64,000 bases of DNA from Fuerstiella sp. (GTDB lineage: Bacteria; Planctomycetota; Planctomycetia; Planctomycetales; Planctomycetaceae): assembly GCA_022843805.1 (NCBI GenBank), contig JALHMY010000028.1, positions 30,071 to 94,070 of the forward strand. Direction: 5' to 3'. Shown piece after piece: positions 34,024-43,387 of this stretch; position 1 is the first letter of the stretch; each line of letters begins with the position of its first letter. The notes under the pieces were generated by a model. The model saw only the letters and a program-made list of their open reading frames with translations. It had not been told where the DNA came from and made no database searches. Position numbers and translations under genes: made by a program.

Positions 34024-34809
34024 ATGTCCGCTATGAAGAGACAACGAACCGACGCTGATGAATGGGATACGAGGATCGGAACCGGAGCGCACTCAACCAA
34101 TGTGGTGCTGCGCGAAGCCGGTCGGCCTTTGACACTGAACGAAATCCTGACAGAGGTCCGCCGGCGCGGTTTGCCTACGACGAATGCTCCCGATCGGCAT
34201 CTCTATCGTTTGGAGGGACGACAGAAAGACCGGCCCACGGCGTACATTAGGAAAAACGGTGATCGGTGGGTGCCTCTGGAATTCACAAAATCGAACAATG
34301 ACAATGTCGCAACATCCGGGGTAGTCAGCAATTCAGAATCCTCGTCGAGAGCTCCAATCCCTGAATGCGATCAGGCCCGTGATATTACGACGATCCTTAC
34401 AGACTCACAGATTTCTGAGACGAGTCGTAAGGCCCTTGTTGATGCCCGGCTCGGTCAGGGGAAATTCCGTGAATCAGTTCTCCGGCTTTGGGATCGGCGT
34501 TGCGCCGTAACCGACTCGACCATTGGGGCAGCTATCCGAGCGTCCCATATCAAACCATGGCGAGATGCGACAAACGAGGAGCGGCTTGATGAAGAAAACG
34601 GGATCCCGTTGATCGCCAGCCTTGATGCTTTGTTTGATCTGGGCTGGATTTCGTTTTATACGTCTGGACGAATGATTTTCTCCGAGGAAATGAGTCCGAA
34701 TGAGCGTGAGATATTCGCGATAAGCAATGCTGCTCTCCGCAAAGTCCCCAGTCCAAAAATGGCCCGGTTTCTTGCCGAACATCGGAAGGCACACGGCTTT
34801 GAATGTTGA
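34024..34809 (+). CDS. HNH endonuclease (HNH_2 type) with N-terminal wHTH-like region
   Basis: A 261-residue protein from the ATG at 34024; GTG at 34015 and ATG at 34033 are alternatives. Residues 20-88 (NVVLREAGRPLTLNEILTEV, RRRGLPTTN, HLYRLEGRQK) resemble a winged-helix HARE-HTH type domain, seen fused to restriction and chromatin proteins. A low-complexity linker follows. Residues 140-215 match the HNH_2 restriction-type nuclease: FRESVLRLWDRRCAVTD, IRASHIKPWRDA (His175), ENGIPLIASLDALFDLGWIS. No methyltransferase gene is present, so if this is a restriction enzyme it would target modified DNA or work with a distant partner. Divergent from the HipA-like operon. Confidence 0.75.
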   Translation: MSAMKRQRTDADEWDTRIGTGAHSTNVVLREAGRPLTLNEILTEVRRRGLPTTNAPDRHLYRLEGRQKDRPTAYIRKNGDRWVPLEFTKSNNDNVATSGVVSNSESSSRAPIPECDQARDITTILTDSQISETSRKALVDARLGQGKFRESVLRLWDRRCAVTDSTIGAAIRASHIKPWRDATNEERLDEENGIPLIASLDALFDLGWISFYTSGRMIFSEEMSPNEREIFAISNAALRKVPSPKMARFLAEHRKAHGFEC

Positions 34810-35238
34810 GGCCTGGACCATGACGATATAGCGCCGATTAATTCAAGCCTGCTGTATTGGCTGACTTAGACTGGAAATGCGTTTCCCCAGTGCTTCACGG
34901 CGAGTGGCACGCAGATCTGCTGTTCTCACAGCATTCTCCGATTTATCCTGAACCCCCAAAAATTGTGTTTGTGTCCTCGGATTCCGTCATCATTGATGTG
35001 GCGTTGTTCGCCGCTCCGCAGCAGTCGAGTTCGTCAATCCGGATGGAGCAGAAGACAAGCGGCCACAGACCTCCTCAGGTGACAGGCAGTGTCAGTCCGG
35101 TTTGTCGGCCGACGTGGCTTTGGAGACTCCAGTGTCGAGTGTGTGATTCGTTAAATGGGTCTCAACGAAGTCACGGTGTACTCGGCCACGGCATGCGGTG
35201 AATACACATTGATGAGTGACAAACGACCAACGGCCTCA
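34810..35238. other. intergenic, no gene seen
   Basis: A 429-bp gap between the HNH gene and the convergent end of the ABC exporter operon. No hairpin with a T-run or RNA gene stands out. Confidence 0.45.
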
Positions 35239-36363
35239 TCATACCATCTGACTGACAGATCGACGGAATCGATTCACGGCAATAAGGAAGAATGTCCCGC
35301 CAATCAGCAAGAGCATCACAAACGATGGCCAGACGACAGCAAACCCCGCGCCTCGGAAAAGAATCGCCTGACCGATGGCCACAAAGTGGGTTGTCGGGGC
35401 GATGAGCATCAGCGTCTGAATGAAGTCCGGCATGCTTTCGCGAGGTGTCGCATTTCCTGACAGCAACTGCAGCGGCATCATGACCAGCACCGCAAGGATG
35501 CCAAACTGGGGCATGGAGTTGGCCTGAGTCGCCATAAAAATCCCCAGCGATGTCGTCGCGAATAAGTGGAGAGCAGTGCCCGCAAGAAACAGACTCACCG
35601 AGCCTTCGATCGGAACATGGAGCATTCCCTGCACCACAAAGACCAGTGAAAGTCCCGCAGCCAGCAGCACAACAGCCCCCATCGACCAGACCTTGGCCAG
35701 CATAATCTCCGCAGCAGTCACCGGCATCACCAGCAAATGCTCAATCGTCCCATGTTCCCGTTCTCGAATCAGCGCTGCCCCTGTCAGGATGATGGAAAGC
35801 ATCGTCACATTGTTAATGATCTCCATCAGTGATCCAAACCAGGCTTGTTCCAGGTTGGGATTGAAGCGAGCTCTCAGCGCCAGCCCAATGGCTGCCGGCT
35901 TCGTCCCTTTCCGGCGCTGAGTAAACTCGGTCACTTCATCAATGGCTATCTGCTGGATGTAGCTGCTTCCAGCAAACGCCTGACTCATTCGTGTGGCATC
36001 GACATTCAGCTGTATCGATGGTGACTTACCTGCCAGAACATCTCGCTGAAAATTCGGTGGAATGTCCATCACAAACGTAAAGTCTCCGGCATCCATCCCG
36101 CTATCAGTCGTCGGCTGTGCGATCATCTGAGGTCGCTTGAAACGCGGCGGGTAGAAGGCCGAAATGATGCTTGCCGACAATGGCGAATCATCCTCGTCCA
36201 CAATGGCAATTGGCGCGTTGTGAAGAGTTTCGGGCCTGGCTGTGGCGGAGATGTAAATCGAGAAACTGAACGTGTACACGATCAGGCCCAGCAGAATCGG
36301 ATCTCGTGCGAGACTCCAGAGTTCCTTTGTGCCAAGCCGATAGATGTTGCGAGTGTGGGACAT
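35239..36363 (-). CDS. ABC-2 type permease (YhhJ-like)
   Basis: A 374-residue ABC-2 permease. One membrane segment near residues 25-45 is followed by a large periplasmic domain (IAIVDEDDSPLSASIISAFY, FVMDIPPNFQRDVLAG), then five further membrane segments from about 185 to the end, with the hallmark LTGAALIREREHGTIEHLLV. This matches YhhJ/YbhS-type permeases that work with HlyD-like and two-NBD partners. Last gene of a minus-strand operon; 160 bp with a palindromic element separate it from the ATPase gene. Confidence 0.88.
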   Translation of the reverse strand: MSHTRNIYRLGTKELWSLARDPILLGLIVYTFSFSIYISATARPETLHNAPIAIVDEDDSPLSASIISAFYPPRFKRPQMIAQPTTDSGMDAGDFTFVMDIPPNFQRDVLAGKSPSIQLNVDATRMSQAFAGSSYIQQIAIDEVTEFTQRRKGTKPAAIGLALRARFNPNLEQAWFGSLMEIINNVTMLSIILTGAALIREREHGTIEHLLVMPVTAAEIMLAKVWSMGAVVLLAAGLSLVFVVQGMLHVPIEGSVSLFLAGTALHLFATTSLGIFMATQANSMPQFGILAVLVMMPLQLLSGNATPRESMPDFIQTLMLIAPTTHFVAIGQAILFRGAGFAVVWPSFVMLLLIGGTFFLIAVNRFRRSVSQMV

Positions 36364-36406
36364 GTTTTTTTGGTGGTTAAGCCTAAGTCATCGGTTCGAT
36401 TTCATT

Positions 36407-36470
36407 GTTTAACGGCAAACTGCAGTCGTCGGCGAAAGCATTGACAGTCGCCTGCGGATTGCCGTTAAAC
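36407..36470. repeat. 64-bp palindromic element (GTTTAACGGC family)
   Basis: Ends in GTTTAACGGC and GCCGTTAAAC, with an imperfect 20-bp inverted repeat. It sits between two genes of the ABC exporter operon. Related copies are at 40423-40583 and, as a half, 41160-41187. Confidence 0.8.
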
Positions 36471-36522
36471 GAGAGACGATGTCCTGTTGCGAATACATTC
36501 TGTCGTTCTGCCGCTCGCCTTA

Positions 36523-39315
36523 TCACGTCTCCTGCTTTTTCAACAACAGGACAGACACACCAAGGATCACGGGCACAGCCAGCATCATCGGCCAGAATGA
36601 TGTGCTAAGCGTGGCAAATCCCAGCGACTTGTTGAACACCCCGCGACTGATGATCAGAAAATGAGACGCTGGATACATGCGACCAATGATCGCCCCAACA
36701 CCTTCCAGTGACGAAACGGGATTGATCAGGCCAGCAAACTGAACGGTTGGGATCATCGTTCCGAACATCGTGGCAAAGAGTGCAGCGATCTGACTCCTTG
36801 TGAATGTCGAAGCGAACAGCCCAAAGCCGGTCGAGAACATCACAAAGATCAGCGCACCGGTGGCAAGTGCGGGATAACTGCCTTTGACCGGGACATTGAA
36901 CACTGTAACGGCCAGCACGGACATCAGCAGAAAATTGAACATGGCAAGAACGATGTAGGGCAACTGCTTCCCCAGGAGGAACTCACTGCATGTTACTGGA
37001 GTCACATACAAATTGATGATCGATCCCAGTTCCTTTTCTCGAACGACCGACAGCGCCGCAAGCATCGCCGGAATCATCATCAGGAGCATTGGAATGACGC
37101 CGGGAACCATGGCCGGCAGACTCTTCACATCCGGGTTGTAGCGAAATCGCGTCTCAATGGTCGCAGCGCCTTTGGGCGAATCCTGTCCCAGCTTGCGAGT
37201 TGTAATATCCAGCAGCCAGTTCCGGTGCATTCCCAGAACATAACCCTGTACGGTCTCTGCTCGAGTCGGCATAGCTGCATCAACCCATGCGCCGATCTCA
37301 ACCGCAGTGCCACGCTTGACGTCGCGCGCAAATCCCGGCGGAATCTCAATCGCCAGAGACAGTTCACCGCTTCGCATTCGCCGATCAAGTTCTTCGTAGT
37401 CCGCCAATGGAGGATGCTCGACAAAGTATCGAGATCCGGACAGATTCAGTGCGTAGTTCTGGCTGAGTGTCGTCTGATCGCGGTCAAGCACCGCGTAAGT
37501 CATGTCATTTACGTCAAGACTTATGCCGTACCCGAATACGAACATCAGGATCGCAGTCCCCAGCAGCGCCATGGTCGCTCGAACCGGATCCCGCTGAAGC
37601 TCCAGTGATTCGCGCAGCGTGTAACTCCATGCGCGACCGAAATTGAAGGGAAACCCATCGAATCGCCCTTCTACCCCGCGCCAGGGGAGAAGGTGGCCGG
37701 AGGCCGGATGAGGGGGCGTCCCGGTTGATGCAGCCACCGGATGGTTGATTGTTCCGTCATCCGAATTCGCACACTCCGCCTCCTTCAGATATCCAATAAA
37801 CGCTTCTTCCAGTGTGCTCGACTGGCGAAGTCGCACGAGTTCTGCGGGGACGTCTGTCGCAAGCACTTTCCCGGCGTGCATGAGCGAGATGCGATCGCAC
37901 CGGCTGGCTTCATTCATGAAATGTGTGGAGATAAAGATCGTCACCTTGTCGTTCCGCGACAGGTCAATCATCAATTGCCACAGGCTGTCTCGAGCGATCG
38001 GGTCCACACCCGACGTCGGCTCATCAAGAATCAGAAGTTCAGGCTGATGGACCAGCGCAACGGCCATCGACAGACGCTGTCGAATTCCGAGCGGAAGCGT
38101 GTCCGGCATCGAATCCACAACCGATTCCAGCCCGAACCGGTTGACCAGCTGACTGACACGTTCAGGAATTTCCTTTTCGGGCACATCGAACAGTCGAGCG
38201 TGCAGCATCAGGTTTTGTCGCACGGACAATTCTGAATACAAAGAGAAAGACTGTGACATGTAACCAACTCGACGCCGAGTCGCGATGTCGTCAGTATTGA
38301 CCGGGTGCCCAAACAGCGATGCCTGGCCTTCGGTGGGCTGAAGCAGCCCGGTCAGCATTTTCATCGTGGTCGATTTTCCGCACCCGTTGGAGCCGATGAA
38401 TCCAAAAATCTCACCGCGTCGAATGCGAAAGCTGGCGTGATCGACCGCCGTAAATGTCCCAAAGCGCTTTGTCAGATCAACGGCTTCAATCGCAACGGCA
38501 CTGTTCGCTTCATCTCCCAGAGGAGCAATCGTGATCGATCGATGGCCACGGCGTTTTTCTTCAGGCATCAGAGCAATAAAGGCGTCGTCCAGAGAATCCA
38601 TGCTCGTTCGCTGCAGCAGCTCAGCTGGAGTTCCCATGGACAAAATCTGTCCGCCATCCATCGCAAACAACCAGTCAAATCGCTGCGCTTCGTCCATGTA
38701 GGCGGTGGCAACGATGACGCTCATACTGGCCTGATCTTTGCGAATCCGACTGATCAGTTCCCAGAACTGGACGCGTGCCAGCGGATCAACGCCGGTCGTG
38801 GGTTCATCCAGAATCAACAATTCCGGGTCGTGAATCAGAGCACAGCACAGGCCCAGTTTCTGTTTCATTCCTCCGGAGAGCTTTTCGGCGGCTCGCGACA
38901 GAAACGGAAATAATCCGGTACTTTCGGTCAGTTCGTCAATTCGTCGACGCCGCTCAGCTTTGTTGTGACCAAACAGACGTCCAAAAAACTGCAGGTTCTC
39001 CTCAACGGACAATGACGCATAGAGATTTTTTCCAAGGCCCTGCGGCATGTAGGCAATCTGCGGACAGACCGTTCGTCGATGAGACTTTGATGCCATATCA
39101 CCGCCCAGCACCTGCACATGTCCCGTCTGAACGGCCCGTGCACCAGCCAGCAGAGAAAGCAGGCTGGACTTGCCAACACCATCCGGTCCAATGAGTCCCA
39201 CGATCTGTCCCGCTGGAACCTTCAGTGAGACATGATTCAACGCCGCCACTTTGCCGTATGTCAGTGAGACATCGACGATGCTGGCTATAAAGGCGTTGGA
39301 GGTGAGTTCGGGCAT
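36523..39315 (-). CDS. RbbA-like ABC transporter (two ATPase domains plus ABC-2 permease)
   Basis: A 930-residue fusion. ATPase 1: Walker [10 protein letters not shown] (about 43), signature LSGGMKQ, Walker [14 protein letters not shown]. ATPase 2: Walker [10 protein letters not shown] (about 310), signature region [12 protein letters not shown], Walker [14 protein letters not shown]. From about 575 a YhhJ-like permease follows with one membrane helix, a periplasmic domain ([20 protein letters not shown]) and about five C-terminal helices. This is the architecture of RbbA/YhiH. With the HlyD-like and permease neighbours it should form an envelope-spanning or inner-membrane drug/lipid exporter. 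The second signature motif departs from LSGGQ. Its start is 4 bases from the HlyD gene stop. Confidence 0.9.
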   Translation of the reverse strand: MPELTSNAFIASIVDVSLTYGKVAALNHVSLKVPAGQIVGLIGPDGVGKSSLLSLLAGARAVQTGHVQVLGGDMASKSHRRTVCPQIAYMPQGLGKNLYASLSVEENLQFFGRLFGHNKAERRRRIDELTESTGLFPFLSRAAEKLSGGMKQKLGLCCALIHDPELLILDEPTTGVDPLARVQFWELISRIRKDQASMSVIVATAYMDEAQRFDWLFAMDGGQILSMGTPAELLQRTSMDSLDDAFIALMPEEKRRGHRSITIAPLGDEANSAVAIEAVDLTKRFGTFTAVDHASFRIRRGEIFGFIGSNGCGKSTTMKMLTGLLQPTEGQASLFGHPVNTDDIATRRRVGYMSQSFSLYSELSVRQNLMLHARLFDVPEKEIPERVSQLVNRFGLESVVDSMPDTLPLGIRQRLSMAVALVHQPELLILDEPTSGVDPIARDSLWQLMIDLSRNDKVTIFISTHFMNEASRCDRISLMHAGKVLATDVPAELVRLRQSSTLEEAFIGYLKEAECANSDDGTINHPVAASTGTPPHPASGHLLPWRGVEGRFDGFPFNFGRAWSYTLRESLELQRDPVRATMALLGTAILMFVFGYGISLDVNDMTYAVLDRDQTTLSQNYALNLSGSRYFVEHPPLADYEELDRRMRSGELSLAIEIPPGFARDVKRGTAVEIGAWVDAAMPTRAETVQGYVLGMHRNWLLDITTRKLGQDSPKGAATIETRFRYNPDVKSLPAMVPGVIPMLLMMIPAMLAALSVVREKELGSIINLYVTPVTCSEFLLGKQLPYIVLAMFNFLLMSVLAVTVFNVPVKGSYPALATGALIFVMFSTGFGLFASTFTRSQIAALFATMFGTMIPTVQFAGLINPVSSLEGVGAIIGRMYPASHFLIISRGVFNKSLGFATLSTSFWPMMLAVPVILGVSVLLLKKQET

Positions 39316-39319
39316 CGTG

Positions 39320-40393
39320 TTATTCCGGCACCCTGGTCTCCAGTTCCTTCGGCCATTCGACTGAGGGATCCAGCTTGAGCCATGCCATTCCGGGCAGTCC
39401 GGTCTTCACAACTCTGAGATGTTTCAGCAGCAATTCATGACTGATCTGTGCTTTGACACGGAACATGAGTTTTTGACGCTCACTGGCTGTTTCAACGGTC
39501 TTCGGAGTGAACTGAGCGGTGCTGGCAACGTACGAGACTTTGGCTGGAATTACATACTGCGATGCGGCATCGAGGATGATTCTCACGTCACTTCCCAGCG
39601 GAACTTTTCCGACGATGTTCTCCGGCAGAAAGAACGTCATGTAGACGTCGCTCAGGTCCACAAGATTCAGAACTTTGCCACCACTTGCCAGGACTTCGCC
39701 GGGTTGAGCAATCCGGTACTGGACTCGCCCGGAACGCGGTGACTTCAGCTGGCAATCACGAAGATCCGACTCAATTCGCGCTATTGTGGCCTGCGCTGCG
39801 GCGACTCCGGAATTCGCTCCGGCCACCTGCGCGATCGCGGCATCGATGGCCGAATTGTCCGCAGCCACCTGAGCCTTTGCGGCCACCATCGCTTGTTCGG
39901 CTGTCTTTGTGTTGGCTCGATCATCATCCAGTTCCTGCGCCGTCAATGCACCCTTCAGAGTCAACTTTTCAGATCGTGAGAGCCGCCGATTCATCGAATC
40001 GAGTTCGCTTTCCCGTTGACCGACAGTCGCCAATGCGGCAACGACGTCACTCCGTCTGACCGCCACTTGAGCTTCGGCACTGGTGACTGCAGCCAATGCC
40101 TGACGGTATTGTGCATTCGCCATGTCTTTTTGAGCATCCAGTGAATCAATTTGCATCTGAGCCAGCGGCTGATCCGCCGTCACGAAGTCTCCTTCATTGG
40201 CAAAGATCTCAATCACTCGCCCGGGAAGAGTCGTCGCGACGTCAATCTCGGTCGCTTCTATTCGCCCATTGCCGCTGACGAAGCCTGGTCCCGGACCGGT
40301 CGGTTTCATCGACGTCCGGACGAACCACGAGACACCACCGATGGCGATAATGCCGGCGACAATCCAGGCGGTTTGTTTGAATCGTTGAGTCAT
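39320..40393 (-). CDS. HlyD-family membrane fusion protein
   Basis: A 357-residue periplasmic adaptor: an N-terminal membrane anchor ([16 protein letters not shown]), a biotinyl-lipoyl half ([20 protein letters not shown]), a long alpha-helical hairpin rich in A/Q/E (about 85-205), the second lipoyl half ([20 protein letters not shown]) and a beta-barrel. First gene of the exporter operon; it precedes the RbbA-like protein by 4 bp. Likely links the pump to an outer-membrane or surface component; the substrate is unknown. Confidence 0.9.
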   Translation of the reverse strand: MTQRFKQTAWIVAGIIAIGGVSWFVRTSMKPTGPGPGFVSGNGRIEATEIDVATTLPGRVIEIFANEGDFVTADQPLAQMQIDSLDAQKDMANAQYRQALAAVTSAEAQVAVRRSDVVAALATVGQRESELDSMNRRLSRSEKLTLKGALTAQELDDDRANTKTAEQAMVAAKAQVAADNSAIDAAIAQVAGANSGVAAAQATIARIESDLRDCQLKSPRSGRVQYRIAQPGEVLASGGKVLNLVDLSDVYMTFFLPENIVGKVPLGSDVRIILDAASQYVIPAKVSYVASTAQFTPKTVETASERQKLMFRVKAQISHELLLKHLRVVKTGLPGMAWLKLDPSVEWPKELETRVPE

Positions 40394-40422
40394 GAGGTCC
40401 TGTCTGTGACAGTTGCTATCTT

Positions 40423-40583
40423 CGTTTAACGGCCAGCCGAAGGCGTCGTTGGAAAGTGGCGGCGCGGTGTGAGTTGCCCAGTGTGAGCGCGAGAAAATTC
40501 ATCGACACCGGACAGCTTGCAGACGCTGCTGCAGGAAGCGGCCGATGGAGGAGCCAATGACGCCAGCGGCTGGCCGTTAAACG
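40423..40583. repeat. 161-bp inverted-repeat element (GTTTAACGGC family)
   Basis: Terminal 25-bp inverted repeats (CGTTTAACGGCCAGCCG ... CGGCTGGCCGTTAAACG) with two mismatches enclose about 110 bp without a gene. It occupies the space between the Dps gene and the HlyD gene. MITE-like in form; no target duplication could be identified. Confidence 0.8.
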
Positions 40584-40602
40584 AGTCGCAGCCCACTACA
40601 AC

Positions 40603-41124
40603 CTACGTCGTGGCCTGATGATGAGCTTCGACAAACCACAACCACCTGTCGATGCCGCGAGTCACCTCGGTGAACAGGTCGACTGTCACGGCGTCTTCCA
40701 GTTCATCGGCTTCGGTAATCGTGTTGCGAGATTCATAAGCAAACGTCGACAACGCATGAGCTACCGCATCGACGTGAGCGGAACCATCGCCAATGCCTGA
40801 GGGATACTCCGTGAGCCTTGAGCGATTCGCAGCCCCTCGAATTGTCCCTTCGGCTGTGCCGCCCAATTGCACGATGCGTTCGGCGATCATGTCCACATAA
40901 GGTTCGATCGCTTCGCTGACTTTGTCGAACAATTCATGCAGGCCGATAAAGTTCGGACCTTTGACATTCCAGTGAGCCTGCTTCAACTGCAATTGCAGAT
41001 CGATAGCCGACGCCAATCGCTGATTCATCAGAACGTTCAAAGCTGTACGACGCAAAAGCGGAATATCGTTTTCCGTTTCGTACATCTGATTAGGATCAGC
41101 GACAATTGAAATCGATGTGTTCAT
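40603..41124 (-). CDS. dps: Dps ferritin-like DNA-protection protein
   Basis: A 173-residue protein starting at the ATG at 41124 (MNTSISIVADPNQMYETEND); an upstream start would read through a palindromic repeat. The ferroxidase-site residues of Dps are all in register: His51 (QAHWNVKG), His63 and Asp67 (GLHELFDKV), Asp78 and Glu82 (VDMIAERIV). Dps forms a 12-mer that oxidises and stores iron with hydrogen peroxide and protects DNA. Neighbouring genes of stress type fit. Length is normal for the family. Confidence 0.92.
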   Translation of the reverse strand: MNTSISIVADPNQMYETENDIPLLRRTALNVLMNQRLASAIDLQLQLKQAHWNVKGPNFIGLHELFDKVSEAIEPYVDMIAERIVQLGGTAEGTIRGAANRSRLTEYPSGIGDGSAHVDAVAHALSTFAYESRNTITEADELEDAVTVDLFTEVTRGIDRWLWFVEAHHQATT

Positions 41125-41159
41125 AAGAAGTGCTTCCACTAAAGTGAGGAGAGAAAATT

Positions 41160-41187
41160 GTTTAACGGCAGGCCGCAGGCGACCACG
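41160..41187. repeat. half element of the GTTTAACGGC family
   Basis: GTTTAACGGCAGGCCGCAGG plus GCGACCACG repeats the left end of the elements at 36407 and 40423; no matching right end with GCCGTTAAAC is visible nearby. It lies just upstream of dps, in its likely promoter/leader region. Confidence 0.6.
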
Positions 41188-41253
41188 TTTCATCGCCGGT
41201 CGGACTTCAGAAAGATCCCGCGTCCAGCCTGCGTTCTCAGGCCTGACACAGCA

Positions 41254-41817
41254 CTACGCTACCACCGCTACAGGTTCATCAACCAGAAACAATTCCGTTT
41301 TCGTCGCCCCGGAAGTGTTCAGCAGTTCCTTTGCTCGTTCGACTTCTTCAGGAGTGCCATGAGCCACCATCAGAAATTGTCCGGACTTGATGCAGCCTTC
41401 GTACTGCACGATGCTGTTGTTAGGAATCCCCACGCTGACCAATGCGGCTCCAAGAGCACTGAACCCGCCCACCACTGCAGCGCTTTCGAGAGTTCCGACG
41501 AGTGCGGCGACAAAGGGACCAGCCACCAGCAGTGGTCCAACTCCTGGCACCATAAAGAATCCTGACCCAAATAAAAGAGCCCAGAACCCGCCCCAAAAGG
41601 CGCCCTGAGTTCCCCAATACATCATTCGATCACCCGCGTTGTAGTAGCCAACGACCTTCTCTTCGGAGTGATATCCCTTGCCAATAATCGACAGCAGCGT
41701 CATATCGAAGCCCGCGTCAGCCAGTTGTTTCACGGCTTCCTCCGCCAACGTGTGAGTACTGAACGCTGCAATCACGCTGCTCATGTGGCGATCGATCTTT
41801 GCGTTTGAATTTTCCAT
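41254..41817 (-). CDS. general-stress-type membrane protein
   Basis: A 187-residue protein from the ATG at 41817 (MENSNAKIDRHMSSVIAAFS). Residues 12-50 (VIAAFSTHTLAEEAVKQLAD, GFDMTLLSIIGKG) match the general stress protein 17M/YflT type domain. A glycine- and alanine-rich hydrophobic centre (about 70-140, GGFWALLFGSGFFMVPGVGP) probably inserts in the membrane, and the C-terminal part (FLMVAHGTPEEVERAKELLN) looks like a second small alpha/beta domain. Such proteins are common beside dps-like genes; molecular role unknown. Its leader contains a strong hairpin terminator 31-76 bases upstream of the start codon. Confidence 0.75.
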   Translation of the reverse strand: MENSNAKIDRHMSSVIAAFSTHTLAEEAVKQLADAGFDMTLLSIIGKGYHSEEKVVGYYNAGDRMMYWGTQGAFWGGFWALLFGSGFFMVPGVGPLLVAGPFVAALVGTLESAAVVGGFSALGAALVSVGIPNNSIVQYEGCIKSGQFLMVAHGTPEEVERAKELLNTSGATKTELFLVDEPVAVVA

Positions 41818-41840
41818 CAGAACACGTCTTTCTTTAGGGC

Positions 41841-41893
41841 ACAAAAAAAGCCGACGTGACCGAATACTCGAAAGTATTCGGTCACGTCGGCTT
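41841..41893 (-). terminator. intrinsic terminator or attenuator upstream of the stress gene
   Basis: A perfect 21-bp stem (41848-41868 with 41873-41893) closes a CGAA loop; on the minus strand it is followed by seven T (plus-strand A43-A49). It lies only about 30 bp before the start codon at 41817, so transcripts entering from the right would stop here unless the hairpin is controlled. Confidence 0.85.
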
Positions 41894-42112
41894 ACTTGAA
41901 AACGGGCGGGTCGCATTTGAGCCGCCATTTTTGAGGTCGTCCGACAACCTGCGAATCACTCGCCAGCTTGCGTTCAGAATGGCGATTGCTCGATCTTTAC
42001 ATCAATCACCGAATATGCAATGCCGATCCCACGCATTTGCAGTAATACTTAAGAATCGGTTCATAGGTCCTTTGGCGAGAATCAGAAGGCGATTGATTGT
42101 AGTGTTCAGATT

Positions 42113-42640
42113 CTATGGCTCATTTCGCGGCCGATAAAAAATCGCAGCGTGCAACAGAACGCCAGGTCCCCGGCACGCGACTTCAATAATCCGTCCGTTG
42201 CTCTGATGAATCACAGGATCGTAACCTCTGTAGGCATCGGCCTGCAGGAATCCAGACCAGCCGCTGAGCATCGACAGAGGACCATCGCGACGACGATTAA
42301 TCGTAAAATCGAGGATCGTCTCCGCGAGCGATGTACGGCCAGAAGCGTTCGCGGCGAAGCGACGATTCTCCCTTCTTCGTCTGCACCTGTTTTCCGTTGC
42401 GATCAAGGAACTTCACCGGAGTGTCATTCGTCCAGAGCACCTGCTGTTTCAGAACTCGCGTGCTGATGTACGCCACGAACGGCAGCAGCAGCAGAGCACT
42501 GCGATGCATCCAGTCACACTGAGTGGATCGCGGAATATGCAGTCCGTGTCGCACAAGAATATCTTCGCTGCGATACGTTGGCAGAGGGTCGCCACTCTTG
42601 CTGACAATCAGCGACGTCATCGGCGAAAGCTGGATTCCAG
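42113..42640 (-). pseudogene. IS66-family transposase remnant
   Basis: Two overlapping minus-strand frames together give the middle of an IS66 transposase: SPMTSLIVSKSGDPLPTYRS, RHGLHIPRSTQCDW, WTNDTPVKFLDRNGK, RFWPYI, then after a frameshift near 42310 FTINRRRDGPLSML and LQADAYRGYDPVIH, IIEVACRG. The N-terminal zinc-finger part, the C-terminal catalytic end (normally EV.CWAHARRKF) and terminal repeats are missing. A short insertion follows QTKKG. Not functional. It abuts the 3' end of the gene at 42617-43387. Confidence 0.82.
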
Positions 42641-43387
42641 GTCTTTCATGCGATACTCCTCCAGCGAAACAGGCCACGTGTGCAGAGATTCAATGTATCG
42701 CCGCAAGATCCTAACTTGCTCCTCGGTATTCCACATGTCAGCAGTGCCGGTGAGTTCATCAAGATTGAGCAGGTTGCCATGACCGTCTCTTTGAAGCAAT
42801 GGGCGAAGGGGTTTCTGCTCCTTCTGTTCGATGGCCAGTTCAAACGCTCTTCCTGCGCTGGAACACCACGATTTTTGATACACGTACTTCACCCACGCGC
42901 GATTGATTGTTGCGTTGTTCATTGGCTGGGGATCGCGGATTACCTGCTCGCAAAAAGATCGGAACGATTCCTTAAGTCCGTTGTTTTCGGCAGCACTGTC
43001 CGCCTTGTTGAAATTGGGAGGCAGATGTTCAACGTCGGCAAACAGACGTTCGATGTTCACACGTGTCGCCCTGTCATCAATCAACGTCCAGGGATGCCTG
43101 TGATCAATTTGTATTTGCCCCGGGAGAAAATGGGCTGCCTGATAACCGTCGCCCGAGGAGAAGTTCTGAAGTATGGTCGTGTCAAGCTGTACCAGCGCGG
43201 CGCCAGTGCATTTGCCAGTGCTCCGCAGCAGGCTGAGAATGCAGCCAAATTCCGCTACTCGAGCGTTTCGAGAGTTAGAGTGTTCCAGCGCCATCCTTGG
43301 ATCTGACCGGAATCGCTCGACTTGCAACTGGTTGAATCTGGCGTCCCGGGTCACTGTCGGATCTGAGGTAGGTTTTCGGTTGCTCAT
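42617..43387 (-). CDS. hypothetical protein
   Basis: A 256-residue frame without a family I recognise. It has no signal peptide or membrane segment, and is hydrophilic with mixed charge. Features: LSLLRSTGKCTGAALVQLDT, HFLPGQIQIDHRHPWTLIDD, ENNGLKESFRSFCEQVIRDP and DMWNTEEQVRILRRYIESLH. The IDHRHPW stretch might bind metal but fits no known motif. Its last codons overlap the beginning of the IS66 remnant, so the C-terminus could have been altered by that insertion. ACTAAGGAG lies within the 30 bases before the ATG at 43387. Whether it is a live gene is moderately likely from length and lack of competing frames. Confidence 0.5.
   Translation of the reverse strand: MSNRKPTSDPTVTRDARFNQLQVERFRSDPRMALEHSNSRNARVAEFGCILSLLRSTGKCTGAALVQLDTTILQNFSSGDGYQAAHFLPGQIQIDHRHPWTLIDDRATRVNIERLFADVEHLPPNFNKADSAAENNGLKESFRSFCEQVIRDPQPMNNATINRAWVKYVYQKSWCSSAGRAFELAIEQKEQKPLRPLLQRDGHGNLLNLDELTGTADMWNTEEQVRILRRYIESLHTWPVSLEEYRMKDLESSFRR

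Noticed and set aside
42113..42677. An active IS66 insertion sequence
   Set aside because: Frameshifted, lacks both protein ends, accessory genes and terminal inverted repeats.
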